A stretch of 64,000 bases of DNA from Paracoccaceae bacterium. GTDB taxonomy: Bacteria; Pseudomonadota; Alphaproteobacteria; Rhodobacterales; Rhodobacteraceae. Made by a program: the position numbers and the translations under genes. Shown here one piece after another: positions 26,472 to 35,793 of the stretch. Every line of letters begins with the position of its first letter. The first letter of the stretch is position 1. Under the pieces are notes generated by a model that saw only the letters and a list, made by a program, of their open reading frames with translations, did no database searches and had not been told where the DNA came from. The stretch is from positions 1 through 64,000 of the forward strand of contig JANQRL010000029.1 in NCBI GenBank assembly GCA_028284605.1, written 5' to 3'.

Positions 26472-27986
26472 TCAGACTTCCTTCGAGAGCGCCAGCCGGT
26501 AGCTGACCGCCTCGGCCACATGGGGCTGGCGCACATCCTCGGAGCCGTCGAGATCGGCGATGGTCCGCGCAAGTCTCAGCACCCGGTGATAGCCCCGCGC
26601 CGAGAGCCCGAACCGCTCCGCCACCCGGGTCAGCAGCGCCCGGCCCCCGTCGTCGGGCGTCGCCACCTCCTCCAGCCGCTCGCCCTGCAGATCGGCGTTG
26701 AGCCGCGGCCCCTCCAGTCCGTCGAACCGCGCCGCCTGCCGCGCCCGGGCCGCCGCGACCCGTTCCGCGACGGTCGCCGAACTCTCCCCGGAGGCAGGCT
26801 GATCGAGATCGGTATAGGCCACGGGCGGCATCTCGACCCGCAGGTCGAACCGATCCATCAGCGGCCCCGAGATACGGCCCAGGTAATCCTCGCCGCAGAT
26901 CGGCGCCCGGGCGCAGGCGCGGGCCGGATCGCTCAGATACCCGCAACGGCAGGGATTAGCGGCGGCCACCAGCATGAACCGGCAGGGATAGCGGATATGG
27001 GCGTTGGCGCGGGCCACGATCACCTCCCCGGTCTCGATGGGTTGGCGCAGGGTTTCGAGCACGGGCCGGGGGAATTCCGGGAACTCGTCCATGAAGAGCA
27101 CGCCGTTATGGGCGAGGCTGATCTCGCCGGGCTTGGCGCCGCGCCCGCCGCCGACGATGGCGGCCATCGATGCGGTATGGTGCGGCTCGCGGAACGGGCG
27201 GACCCGGCTGATCCCGCCCTCGTCGAGGAGGCCCGCGAGGGAGTGGATCATCGAGGTTTCGAGCGCCTCGAACGCCTCCAAAGGCGGCAGGATACCGGGC
27301 AGGCGCGCGGCGAGCATGGATTTGCCCGAGCCTGGCGTGCCGACCATCATCATGTGATGCCGCCCGGCGGCGGCGATTTCCAGGGCGCGCTTGGCGCGTT
27401 CCTGCCCCCGCACATCGCGCAGGTCGCGCGCCGCCGGATCGCCGGTGACTTCGCCCGGCTCGGCCGGCGGCAACACCGACTGGCCTTTATAGTGCCGGAT
27501 CACCTCCGCCAGGGAGCCCGCGCCATAGACATCGCAGGCCCCGACCCAGGCCGCCTCGGCGCCGCAGGCTTTGGGGCAGAGGAGCGACCGGCTCTCCTCC
27601 GCCGCGGCCATGGCCGAGGGCAGGGCGCCGATCACCGGCACCAGCGTGCCGTCGAGGGAAAGCTCGCCCAGCGCCACCGTCTCGGCCACGCTGTCGGGGG
27701 GTAACACGTCGAGTGCGGCCAGGAGCGACATCGCGATCGGCAGATCGAAATGGGAGCCTTCCTTGGGCAGATCCGCGGGCGAGAGGTTCACCGTGATCCG
27801 CTTCGACGGCAGCGCGATGGCGAGAGAGGTCAGGGCAGCGCGCACCCGCTCCCGCGCCTCGCTCACCGCCTTGTCGGGGAGGCCCACGATAGAGAAGGCC
27901 GGCACGCCGGGGGTGATCGCGCATTGCACCTCGACAGGCCGCGCCTCGACCCCCTCGAAGGCCACCGTATAGGCCGATGCCGTCAT
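26472..27986 (-). CDS. comM: YifB/ComM family Mg-chelatase-like AAA+ ATPase
   Basis: 504 residues. N-terminal Lon-like domain (VPAFSIVGLPDKAVSEARERV), then Walker A GTPGSGKSMLA near residue 215, Walker B GVLFMDEFPEF near residue 295, and a cysteine cluster NPCRCGYLSDPARAC. ComM is a helicase aiding branch migration when homologous DNA is integrated in natural transformation. Convergent with gshB. Confidence 0.93.
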   Translation of the reverse strand: MTASAYTVAFEGVEARPVEVQCAITPGVPAFSIVGLPDKAVSEARERVRAALTSLAIALPSKRITVNLSPADLPKEGSHFDLPIAMSLLAALDVLPPDSVAETVALGELSLDGTLVPVIGALPSAMAAAEESRSLLCPKACGAEAAWVGACDVYGAGSLAEVIRHYKGQSVLPPAEPGEVTGDPAARDLRDVRGQERAKRALEIAAAGRHHMMMVGTPGSGKSMLAARLPGILPPLEAFEALETSMIHSLAGLLDEGGISRVRPFREPHHTASMAAIVGGGRGAKPGEISLAHNGVLFMDEFPEFPRPVLETLRQPIETGEVIVARANAHIRYPCRFMLVAAANPCRCGYLSDPARACARAPICGEDYLGRISGPLMDRFDLRVEMPPVAYTDLDQPASGESSATVAERVAAARARQAARFDGLEGPRLNADLQGERLEEVATPDDGGRALLTRVAERFGLSARGYHRVLRLARTIADLDGSEDVRQPHVAEAVSYRLALSKEV

Positions 27987-28036
27987 CTCCGCGCGTCCTT
28001 TCGCAAGCGAACGGTTAACGGGTACTGACCGCGGGT

Positions 28037-28741
28037 TTAGGAATGGTTAACGGGCGCGCCGCGCTCCGGCATCGGGAAGGGCAGGCGCGGCAGGCCGATC
28101 TCGTATTGCGGGACCTCCGTGTCCGTGGCGAGCCCGGCGTCGCGCCAGTCCTGCACCTCCGGCAGGGCCAGAAGCCGATCCGCATAGGCCCGCGCCTCCG
28201 CCGTGACCGGCAGACCGTAGCCCGCGATCCGCGCCGCGACGGGGGTGAAGAAGACATCCGCGAGGCTGTAGGCCCCGAAGAGAAACGGCCCGCCGGAGCC
28301 GTCAAGCGCATGGGTCCAGAGCGCCTCGAGCCGCGCCAGATCGGCGCGAACCGAGGCGTCGGGCACGAACCCGTCCCAGGCGGTCCGGAAATTCATCGGG
28401 CAGGCGCCGCGGAGCGCGGCGAAGCCCGAATGCATCTCGGCCACAAGGCTCATCGCCTCCGCCCGCGCCCCGGGCGCCTCGGGAAGCAGGCCCTTCTCCG
28501 GGAACGCCTCGGCCAGATGCCAGGCGATGGCGAGACTGTCGCTCAGCACCCCGCCGTCGGGGGTCTTGGCCGCCGGCACCGTGGAGCCGCCGGAGAAGGC
28601 ACTCACCTTCTCGGCGAACCCGTCGGTATAGAAGACGACATGGCGGAGCGTCACGGGAATGTCCCAGACGGCGAAGGGCAGCCAGCCCCGCAGCGACCAG
28701 CTCGAATAGCTGCGCTGCCCGATCATCAGTTCGTAGGTCAT
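28037..28741 (-). CDS. Glutathione S-transferase family protein
   Basis: 234 residues with N-terminal thioredoxin-like domain (IGQRSYSSWSLRGWLPF, active-site Ser) and a helical C-terminal domain. TVPAAKTPDGGVLSDSLAI gives the cis-proline and glutathione-binding Ser region. Substrate unknown. The 421-bp gap upstream carries repeat family A copy 3. Confidence 0.88.
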   Translation of the reverse strand: MTYELMIGQRSYSSWSLRGWLPFAVWDIPVTLRHVVFYTDGFAEKVSAFSGGSTVPAAKTPDGGVLSDSLAIAWHLAEAFPEKGLLPEAPGARAEAMSLVAEMHSGFAALRGACPMNFRTAWDGFVPDASVRADLARLEALWTHALDGSGGPFLFGAYSLADVFFTPVAARIAGYGLPVTAEARAYADRLLALPEVQDWRDAGLATDTEVPQYEIGLPRLPFPMPERGAPVNHS

Positions 28742-28872
28742 GGGGGGAACGGAGCATGTAGGCGGCAGGCGCGTCCAACGACAATGGGTGATGGTGGGGA
28801 TCAGCGTCAGCGATGAGCCTCAGTTGAGATCGTCTTTCCGCGCGCACGTTTGTTCTCCTTCCCCGCCCGAAT

Positions 28873-29111
28873 AGCGCCGAAGGCGCCGGGGTTGTCATTG
28901 GTTGCGCCATTGGTCCGAGCGACCAATGACGACGACAGACCGATCCGTCGCACCGGAGGTGCGCCACTTTGGGTCGGCACGCCTCCGGCGTGACGGGCTG
29001 GCGATTTGGTTGGGTTGGGCGCATAGCTCGGCGCGGGGGACGTGCTTGGCTGCTATAAAGCGCTGTCGCTCGAACGGAAGATCGCCATCCCCCGGTCTGT
29101 CGATGCCCGGC
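28873..29111. repeat. Intergenic palindromic repeat, family A, copy 3 (with inserted hairpin)
   Basis: Same element as copies 2 and 4, with right outer repeat at 29093-29111. The left outer repeat is split: after GCCGGG an extra segment containing the inverted pair TCATTGGT and ACCAATGA (28894-28929) interrupts the sequence before GACAGACCG resumes. The two inner hairpins (GCACC-gga-GGTGC, CACGCC-tcc-GGCGTG) are intact. Confidence 0.87.
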
Positions 29112-29162
29112 TTAGGTGGTGCCCGGCAGCATTGAGACGGGCTCCAGTGCGTGATCAGAGGT

Positions 29163-29714
29163 CTACCGCGACGTGCCCGCCTGAAAGCCCTGGGGCAGCG
29201 CCCCCTTCAGCACCTGCGGCAGCCCGGCCGTCACCGACACGACCAGCGAGGCCTCCGCCGCGAGCGCCTGGTTCAGCGCGCCGCTGGCATCCCGGAACGC
29301 CCGCGCCTCGGGGTCTTCGGGCGTCGGGCCCTGGCCGATCTCGTTGGTCACGACGAGCACCCGGGCCTCCGCCGCCGCCAGCGCACCGAGCAGCGCCTCT
29401 GCCGCCCCAGCGGCCCTGCCGCCGGCGCGCAGGTGATTGGCCAGCCACAGTGTCGCGCAATCGAGCAGCACGATGTGCTCGGGGTCCACCGCGGCCAGCG
29501 CCCGGGCGATCTCCAGGGGCTCCTCTACCGTGGTCCAGGACTTGCCCCGGCTGGCGCGATGGGCGTCGATCCGCTGCCGCATGAACGCATCATCGGCCTC
29601 GGCGGTGGCGAGATAGGTCCGCGCCCGGCCGGCATGGATGACGAGGCTCTCCGCAAAGCCGGTCTTCCCCGAGGCCGCACCGCCGATCACAAGGCTGAGT
29701 TTCTGCAAGGCCAT
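29163..29714 (-). CDS. cobU: Adenosylcobinamide kinase/guanylyltransferase
   Basis: 183-residue bifunctional cobalamin-assembly enzyme (CobU/CobP): phosphorylates adenosylcobinamide and attaches GMP. The P-loop is LVIGGAASGKTGFAESLV at the N-terminus, followed by TYLATAEADDAFMRQRIDAH and the Walker B-like IVLLDCATLWLANHL. Divergent from rpoH across a 99-bp gap. No other cobalamin gene is in the window. Confidence 0.93.
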   Translation of the reverse strand: MALQKLSLVIGGAASGKTGFAESLVIHAGRARTYLATAEADDAFMRQRIDAHRASRGKSWTTVEEPLEIARALAAVDPEHIVLLDCATLWLANHLRAGGRAAGAAEALLGALAAAEARVLVVTNEIGQGPTPEDPEARAFRDASGALNQALAAEASLVVSVTAGLPQVLKGALPQGFQAGTSR

Positions 29715-29733
29715 GGCACGCCTTTCTTAGAAC

Positions 29734-29763
29734 TGATCCAAAACCGCCCCTCGCGCGTAACCA
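29734..29763 (+). promoter_or_regulatory. Candidate RpoE-type (ECF) promoter of rpoH
   Basis: TGATCC at 29734-29739, 18-nt spacer, then TAACCA at 29758-29763, 50 bp ahead of the rpoH start. In Rhodobacter sphaeroides RpoE recognises a TGATCC -35 and a TA-rich -10 at this spacing, and rpoHII is one of its targets (known). The match here is exact at -35 and partial at -10. Confidence 0.5.
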
Positions 29764-29813
29764 TCCTAAACAACACAGTCACAGTTGTTTCGACCGCAGG
29801 GGGTTCGATCAGA

Positions 29814-30692
29814 ATGGCACTTGACGGCTTCTCAGACCAGACACTCTCGCGCCGCGCGATGCAGGCGGAGCTTCTCGACGCGGAAACCGAGCTCGAACTG
29901 GCCTATGCCTGGCGCGACCGGCGAGATGAGCGCGCCCTGCATCGGCTGATCACCGCCTATATGCGGCTTGCGATCTCCATGGCGGCGAAGTTCAAGCGCT
30001 ACGGCGCGCCGATGAACGACCTCATTCAGGAGGCCAATCTCGGGCTGATGAAGGCCGCCGACAAGTTCGACCCGGATCGCGGCGTCCGGTTTTCGACCTA
30101 TGCGGTGTGGTGGATCAAGGCGTCGATCCAGGACTACGTGATGCGCAACTGGTCCATGGTGCGGACCGGCTCCACCTCCTCGCAGAAATCGCTCTTCTTC
30201 AACATGCGCCGGGTCCAGGCCCGGCTGGAGCGGGAGGCGGCGGCGGCGGGCAGGCTGCTCGACAAGCACGAGATGCGCCAGAAGATCGCGACCGAAGTGG
30301 GCGTGCCGCTCCATGATGTCGAGATGATGGAGGGCCGGCTTTCAGGCTCCGACTATTCGCTCAACGCCACGCAGTCCTCTGAGGACGAAGGTCGCGAGTG
30401 GATCGACGCGCTAGAGGACGATGGCGAGCAGGCCGCCGAGCGGGTGGAGAACGCCCATGACACAGAGACCCTGCGCCAGTGGCTCCTGACCGCGCTCTCG
30501 TCGCTCAACGACCGCGAGCAGTTCATTGTCCGCGAGCGGAAGCTGCGCGACGAGCCCCGGACCCTGGAAAGCCTCGGCAATGAGCTGGGCCTCAGCAAGG
30601 AACGGGTGCGTCAGCTTGAGGCGGCGGCGTTCGGCAAGATGCGCAAGAGCCTTGAAGGGCAGTCGCGCGAAGTGCTGCATTTCCTGGCATGA
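29814..30692 (+). CDS. rpoH: RNA polymerase sigma-32 family factor, RpoH-II type
   Basis: 292 residues. Region 2 holds KFKRYGAPMNDLIQEANLG and FSTYAVWWIKASIQDYVM; the following RNWSMVRTGSTSSQKSLFF distinguishes RpoH from RpoD. Region 4.2 ends with LGLSKERVRQLEAAAFGKM. The RTGSTSSQ variant resembles the second (RpoHII) paralogue of Rhodobacterales, which acts in photo-oxidative and other stress; this assignment is by recollection of family patterns. A 43-codon gene overlaps its stop. Confidence 0.92.
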   Translation: MALDGFSDQTLSRRAMQAELLDAETELELAYAWRDRRDERALHRLITAYMRLAISMAAKFKRYGAPMNDLIQEANLGLMKAADKFDPDRGVRFSTYAVWWIKASIQDYVMRNWSMVRTGSTSSQKSLFFNMRRVQARLEREAAAAGRLLDKHEMRQKIATEVGVPLHDVEMMEGRLSGSDYSLNATQSSEDEGREWIDALEDDGEQAAERVENAHDTETLRQWLLTALSSLNDREQFIVRERKLRDEPRTLESLGNELGLSKERVRQLEAAAFGKMRKSLEGQSREVLHFLA

Positions 30693-30820
30693 TCCGCGTG
30701 CTTCTCCCCGGCTTCCTGATGCTGGCGATCAGCGCGGCCATGGCGGTGTCGCAGGAGACCGCCGGCAGCTTTCCGAGCCTGACCGATCCCGCCGCGACCC
30801 CGGCCACGGCCACCAACTGA
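30689..30820 (+). CDS. Small exported peptide translationally coupled to rpoH (43 aa)
   Basis: The ATG overlaps the rpoH stop (ATGA). The 43 residues comprise a hydrophobic N-terminus (VLLPGFLMLAISAAMA, a good signal peptide) and a short Thr/Ala/Pro-rich tail ending PATATN. No family recognised. The overlap and signal-like start argue for a real gene; it might be a periplasmic or membrane micropeptide produced with RpoH. Confidence 0.55.
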   Translation: MIRVLLPGFLMLAISAAMAVSQETAGSFPSLTDPAATPATATN

Positions 30821-30892
30821 GCCGCCGCGCGGGGCGTTGCCGCCCCGGTCGCGATTGCCTAGGGTCGGCCCGAAACCGGGCCGGAGCCCCCC

Positions 30893-32086
30893 ATGCTGTC
30901 TGGAAAACGTGTCCTTCTGATCATCGGCGGCGGGATCGCGGCCTATAAGGCGCTCGACCTGATCCGCCGGTTGAAGGAGCGCGGCGTGGCCGTCACTCCG
31001 GTCCTGACCCGGGCCGGAGGGGAGTTCGTGACGCCCCTGTCAGTCTCCGCGCTGGCCGGCGAGAAGGTCCATCAGCAGCTCTTCGATCTGACCGCCGAGG
31101 CGGAGATGGGCCATATCGAACTGTCGCGCTCCGCCGATCTCGTCGTTGTCGCGCCGGCCACCGCCGATCTGATGGCGAAGATAGCCGGGGGGCATGCGGA
31201 CGATCTGGCCTCGACGCTGCTTCTGGCCACCGACACGGCCGTGCTGATCGCGCCGGCGATGAATGTGCGGATGTGGCAGCACGCGGCGACGCAGCGCAAC
31301 CTCGCCACGCTCACCGGCGACGGGATCGCGGTCGTGGGTCCGAATGACGGCGACATGGCCTGCGGCGAATACGGGCCCGGACGGATGGCCGAGCCGCTCG
31401 AAATCGTGGCCGCGATCGAGGCGGCGTTCGGTGCAGGGCCGCTTTCGGGCAAGCATGTCATCGTCACCTCCGGTCCGACCCATGAACCCATCGACCCGGT
31501 GCGCTACATCGCCAACCGCTCTTCCGGCGCCCAGGGCGCGGCCCTCGCGGGGGCGCTGACGGCGCTGGGCGCCCGGGTGAGCTTCGTCACCGGTCCCGCG
31601 ACGGTGCCGCCGCCGCCCGGCGTCGAGGTCATTGCGGTGGAGACCGCGCGCGAGATGCAGGCGGTGGTGGAGGCGGCGCTTCCCGCCGATGCCGCCATCT
31701 TCGCGGCCGCCGTGGCGGACTGGCACGTCGCCAATGCCGGGGCGCAGAAAATCAAAAAAGGCAAGGATGGTCTGCCGGAAATTGCCTTGAAGGAAAATCC
31801 GGACATTCTGGCGGCTATTGCAGGCCGTTCTGAGAACCGCCCCAATCTGGTCATCGGCTTCGCCGCGGAGACCGAGAACGTGGCGGAGCACGCCGCCGCC
31901 AAACGCGCCCGCAAGGGCTGCGACTGGATCGTCGCCAACGATGTCTCGCCGGAAACCGGGATCATGGGCGGGGCGGAGAACAAGGTGCTGCTGATCACCG
32001 GGGACGGGGCCGAGGACTGGCCGCGGATGTCGAAGGCTGAGGTGGCGGCGCGGCTTGCCCAACGCATCGCCGCGGCGCTGGCCTGA
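30893..32086 (+). CDS. coaBC: Phosphopantothenoylcysteine decarboxylase/phosphopantothenate--cysteine ligase
   Basis: 397-residue bifunctional coenzyme A pathway enzyme. The N-terminal flavin decarboxylase has GGGIAAYKALDLIRRL, the active-site His in MGHIELSRSAD, APAMNVRMW and the substrate-clamp Cys in ACGEYGPGRM. The C-terminal ligase has TSGPTHEPIDPVRYI, the AAAVADW segment and KIKKGKDG. Followed by dut and a ThiF-family gene. Confidence 0.95.
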   Translation: MLSGKRVLLIIGGGIAAYKALDLIRRLKERGVAVTPVLTRAGGEFVTPLSVSALAGEKVHQQLFDLTAEAEMGHIELSRSADLVVVAPATADLMAKIAGGHADDLASTLLLATDTAVLIAPAMNVRMWQHAATQRNLATLTGDGIAVVGPNDGDMACGEYGPGRMAEPLEIVAAIEAAFGAGPLSGKHVIVTSGPTHEPIDPVRYIANRSSGAQGAALAGALTALGARVSFVTGPATVPPPPGVEVIAVETAREMQAVVEAALPADAAIFAAAVADWHVANAGAQKIKKGKDGLPEIALKENPDILAAIAGRSENRPNLVIGFAAETENVAEHAAAKRARKGCDWIVANDVSPETGIMGGAENKVLLITGDGAEDWPRMSKAEVAARLAQRIAAALA

Positions 32087-32108
32087 GCCGCGTCCGATGG
32101 AGGCGCCC

Positions 32109-32561
32109 ATGACCATTATCCGCTTTGAATGGTTGCCCGACGCCGACCGGAGCCTCGGCCTGCCCGCCTATGCCACGCCAGGCGCCGCCGGGGCCGATCT
32201 CTGCGCCAACTTCCCCGACCGGGGCGTCAGGATGCTGGAACCCGGCGCGCGGGCGCTGATCCCGACCGGCCTGCGGCTCGCGATCCCGGAAGGCTACGAG
32301 GTGCAGGTCCGGCCCCGCTCCGGCCTGGCGCTGAACTACGGGATCACCCTGCCCAACGCGCCCGGCACCATCGACAGCGATTATCGCGGCCCGCTCGGGG
32401 TGATCCTGCTCAATGCGGGCTCGGAATCCGTCGAGATCGGCCATGGCGACCGGATCGCCCAGATGGTGGTGGCACCGGTCGTGCAGGCGCGGTTCGAGGC
32501 GGTCGAGGGGCTCGATGACACGACGCGCGGCGGGGGCGGTTTCGGGTCCACCGGGCGATGA
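32109..32561 (+). CDS. dut: dUTP diphosphatase
   Basis: 150-residue trimeric dUTPase. All five motifs are seen: AGADLCAN, RPRSGLAL, PGTIDSDYRGPLGV, GDRIAQMVV and the C-terminal P-loop-like RGGGGFGSTGR. The ATG at 32109 has GGAGG 5 nt ahead. Its stop overlaps the next start (ATGA). Confidence 0.96.
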   Translation: MTIIRFEWLPDADRSLGLPAYATPGAAGADLCANFPDRGVRMLEPGARALIPTGLRLAIPEGYEVQVRPRSGLALNYGITLPNAPGTIDSDYRGPLGVILLNAGSESVEIGHGDRIAQMVVAPVVQARFEAVEGLDDTTRGGGGFGSTGR

Positions 32562-33604
32562 TCCTCGTCCTGTCGATGGCCGCCGCGATCTGGGGCATCG
32601 GGATCGTCACGAAGGCGCCCCATGCAGCGCGCTGGACGATGATCGGCATCCTTCTCGTGGCGGTGATTGCGCTCCATGTGGCGCTGCCCGGCGGGCATCC
32701 TCTACGGCAGAATACCGGCGGGTCGGCGGCGCTCTGGCTCCTGATCCTTGCCGGTGCGGCGGTGGTCTGGGCCTATGCCCAGGGCCTGGGCTGGGTCCGC
32801 GCCCGGGCCCGCGCGCAAGAGGCGGCGCGGGACCCGGCGGTGGGCAAGACCGGCTTCAGCGAAGCCGAACTCGCCCGCTACGCTCGCCATATCGTCCTGC
32901 GCGAGATCGGCGGGCCGGGGCAGGCGGCGCTGGGCCGGGCGCGGGTGCTGGTGATCGGGGCCGGGGGGCTTGGGTCCGCCGCGTTGCAATATCTCGCCGC
33001 CGCGGGGGTGGGCACGATTGGCGTCATCGACGACGATGCCGTCGACAACACCAATCTCCAGCGCCAGGTGATCCACCGCGACGCGATGATCGGTATGCCG
33101 AAGGTGCAGTCCGCCGCGGAGGCGATGACGGCCCAGAACCCGTTCGTGACCGTGCGGCCCTACAATCGCCGCCTGACGGCGGAGATCGCCGCCGAGCTTT
33201 TCGCCGATTACGACCTGATCCTCGACGGGTCGGACAATTTCGAGACCCGGTATCTGGCGAACCGCACCGCCGTGGCCGCAGGCAAACCGCTGATCGCGGC
33301 GGCGCTGACGCAGTGGGAAGGCCAGATCGGCCTCTACCACCCGGCGGCGGGCGGCCCGTGCTATGCCTGCCTCTTCCCGGACCCACCGGACCCCGCGTTG
33401 GTCCCGTCCTGCGCCGAGGCCGGGGTGCTCGGGCCCCTGCCGGGGGTCATCGGGTCGATGATGGCGGTGGAGGCGATCAAGTGGATCGCAGGGGCCGGCA
33501 CGCCGCTTCTCGGGCGGCTTCTGATCTACGACGCGCTCGACGCCGAAACCCGCGTGATGAAGGCCCCCCGAAACCCGGACTGCCCGGTCTGCGGAACCGG
33601 CTAA
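32558..33604 (+). CDS. ThiF/MoeB/HesA family adenylyltransferase with N-terminal membrane helices
   Basis: 348 residues. The E1-like domain (from about residue 105) has the ATP loop VLVIGAGGLGSAALQYL, DDDAVDNTNLQRQ, the catalytic-Cys segment VPSCAEAGVLGPLPG, and zinc CxxC pairs CYAC and CPVC. It activates a sulfur-carrier protein C-terminus, as MoeB or ThiF does. The first about 85 residues form three hydrophobic helices, so it is likely membrane-attached, which is not the rule for MoeB. No rhodanese domain is fused. Coupled to dut by 4-nt overlap. Confidence 0.9.
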   Translation: MILVLSMAAAIWGIGIVTKAPHAARWTMIGILLVAVIALHVALPGGHPLRQNTGGSAALWLLILAGAAVVWAYAQGLGWVRARARAQEAARDPAVGKTGFSEAELARYARHIVLREIGGPGQAALGRARVLVIGAGGLGSAALQYLAAAGVGTIGVIDDDAVDNTNLQRQVIHRDAMIGMPKVQSAAEAMTAQNPFVTVRPYNRRLTAEIAAELFADYDLILDGSDNFETRYLANRTAVAAGKPLIAAALTQWEGQIGLYHPAAGGPCYACLFPDPPDPALVPSCAEAGVLGPLPGVIGSMMAVEAIKWIAGAGTPLLGRLLIYDALDAETRVMKAPRNPDCPVCGTG

Positions 33605-33701
33605 GGGCCGCCCCCGGACACTTTATTGCCAGCACCGTGCCCGGGGTCTCGCCACCGGCCCGTCACCGCTCTACCCTCAAGGGCCGCAACGGAGGCTGCC
33701 G

Positions 33702-35732
33702 ATGACGAATCCCCTGCTCGACACCTGGGACACGCCCTTTGGCCTGCCCCCTTTCGCCTGCATCACCGATGCCGATTTCGGACCCGCCATCGATGCCGCC
33801 ATGGCCGATGGGCGGGCGCATATCGCGGCCATTGCCGAGGCGACGGAGCCGCCCAATCTCGCCAACACCATCGAGGCCCTTGAGCAATCCTCGGCCCTCC
33901 TCGGCCGGGTGCTCTCCGCCTTCTTTGGCGTCGCGTCGGCCGACAGCACCGAGGCGCGTGAGGCGCTGATGCGGGAGGTCTCGCCCAAGCTCTCCGCCTA
34001 TTCGACGGAGATCACCACGAATGCCGCCCTCTTCGCCCGGATCGAGGCGCTGTGGGAGGCGCGTGAGACCCTCGACCTGACCGAGGAACAGGCCCGGCTG
34101 CTCTACCTCACACGGCGCCGGTTCGTCCGTCAGGGGGCCCGGCTCGAAGGGGCCGAAAGGGACCGTCTGGCGCAGGTGATGGAGCGCCTTTCGGTGCTCG
34201 GTACGCAGTTCTCGCAGAACCTCCTCGCCGATGAGCGGGACTGGCATCTCGAAGTCACCGAGGCCGACCTGCCGGGGATGCCGGATTACGTGCTCGCGGC
34301 GGCCAGGGCGGCGGGGGAGGAACGCGGCTGGGACGGGCCGGCGATCACGCTCTCGCGCTCACTGATCGTGCCGTTCCTGCAATACTGCCCCGACCGGGGC
34401 CACCGGCAGACCGCCTATACGGCCTGGACCGCGCGGGGCGCGCGGGGCGGCGAGACCGACAACCGCGCCATCGCCGCCGAGATTCTCGCGCTCCGGCACG
34501 AGCGGGCGCAGCTCCTCGGCTATGACAGCTTCGCCGATTACAAACTGGAAACCGAGATGGCCCGCACGCCCGGCGCCGTCCGGAATCTTCTGATGGAGGT
34601 CTGGAAACCGGCCCGTGCCGCGGCGGAGGCCGATGCCGCCGCGATGACCGACATGCTCCATGCCGACGGGCATGACGGCCCGCTGGAGCCCTGGGACTGG
34701 CGTTTCTACGCCGAGCGCCGCAGGGCGGCGGAACAGGACCTGAACGAGGCCGACCTGGAGCCCTATCTGCAACTCGACCGGATGATCGAGGCGGCCTTTG
34801 CCTGCGCGGGCCGGCTCTTCGGGCTGGAGTTCGCACCGGTCGAGGCCGACCTCTACCACCCCGACGCCCGCGCCTGGGAGGTCACGCGGCGCGGGCGGCA
34901 CATGGCGGTCTTTGTCGGCGACTATTTTGCCCGCGCCTCGAAACGCTCCGGCGCCTGGTGCACCACGTTCCGGGACCAGCAGAAGCTCGGCGGCGAGATC
35001 CGCCCCATCGTCCTCAATGTGTGCAACTTCGCCAAGCCGCCCGAGGGGCGACCCGCCTTCCTGAGCTACGACGACGCGCGCACGCTCTTTCACGAATTCG
35101 GCCACGCGCTGCACCACATCCTGTCGGACGTGACCTATGAGAGCCTGAGCGGCACCTCGGTGGCGCGCGATTTCGTGGAACTGCCCAGTCAGGTCTACGA
35201 GCACTGGCTGGAAGTGCCCGAGGTGCTGTCGGAATTTGCCACCCATGCCGAGACCGGCGCGGCGATGCCGGCGGACCTGCTCGACCGGATGCTGGCGGCG
35301 GCGACCTGGGATATGGGCTTTCAGACCGTGGAATATGTGGCCTCGGCGCTGGTCGATCTGGCGTTCCATGACGGGCCGCCGCCCGCCGATCCGATGCAAC
35401 GCCAGGCCGAGGTGCTGGCCGGGATCGGCATGCCTGCCGCCATCGGCATGCGCCACGCGACGCCGCATTTCGCCCATGTCTTCTCCGGCGACGGCTATGC
35501 GGCGGGGTATTACAGCTACATGTGGTCCGAGGTGATGGATGCCGATGCCTTCGAGGCGTTCCAGGAGGCCGGCGGCCCGTTCGATCCGGAGATGGCGGCG
35601 AAGCTGGAGCGGCATATCCTCTCGGCCGGCGGCACGGTGGAGGCGGCGGAGCTCTACGAACGGTTCCGCGGCCGGATGCCGGGGCCCGAGGCGCTGCTGC
35701 GCGGGCGGGGGTTGCTGCCGGAGGTGGCGTGA
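33702..35732 (+). CDS. M3 family oligopeptidase (Dcp/PrlC type)
   Basis: 676-residue zinc metallopeptidase. The HExxH motif is in LFHEFGHALHHILS near residue 465, with the third ligand Glu in the following FVELPSQVYEHW segment. Overall sequence matches the peptidyl-dipeptidase Dcp/oligopeptidase A group, degrading cytosolic peptides. No signal peptide. Convergent with the SH3 gene across a repeat. Confidence 0.93.
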   Translation: MTNPLLDTWDTPFGLPPFACITDADFGPAIDAAMADGRAHIAAIAEATEPPNLANTIEALEQSSALLGRVLSAFFGVASADSTEAREALMREVSPKLSAYSTEITTNAALFARIEALWEARETLDLTEEQARLLYLTRRRFVRQGARLEGAERDRLAQVMERLSVLGTQFSQNLLADERDWHLEVTEADLPGMPDYVLAAARAAGEERGWDGPAITLSRSLIVPFLQYCPDRGHRQTAYTAWTARGARGGETDNRAIAAEILALRHERAQLLGYDSFADYKLETEMARTPGAVRNLLMEVWKPARAAAEADAAAMTDMLHADGHDGPLEPWDWRFYAERRRAAEQDLNEADLEPYLQLDRMIEAAFACAGRLFGLEFAPVEADLYHPDARAWEVTRRGRHMAVFVGDYFARASKRSGAWCTTFRDQQKLGGEIRPIVLNVCNFAKPPEGRPAFLSYDDARTLFHEFGHALHHILSDVTYESLSGTSVARDFVELPSQVYEHWLEVPEVLSEFATHAETGAAMPADLLDRMLAAATWDMGFQTVEYVASALVDLAFHDGPPPADPMQRQAEVLAGIGMPAAIGMRHATPHFAHVFSGDGYAAGYYSYMWSEVMDADAFEAFQEAGGPFDPEMAAKLERHILSAGGTVEAAELYERFRGRMPGPEALLRGRGLLPEVA

Positions 35733-35793
35733 GGGCGATCATCCGATGAGCCATCCAACGCTTGCCGACCGCTCCGCTACGCCCCGCCCGAAT

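Noticed and set aside
28902..29135. 77-codon frame shared in translation with frames near 15.2 kb
   Set aside because: It lies entirely in repeat family A; both strands stay open in several copies and copy 1 lacks the middle, so conservation is of the DNA element.
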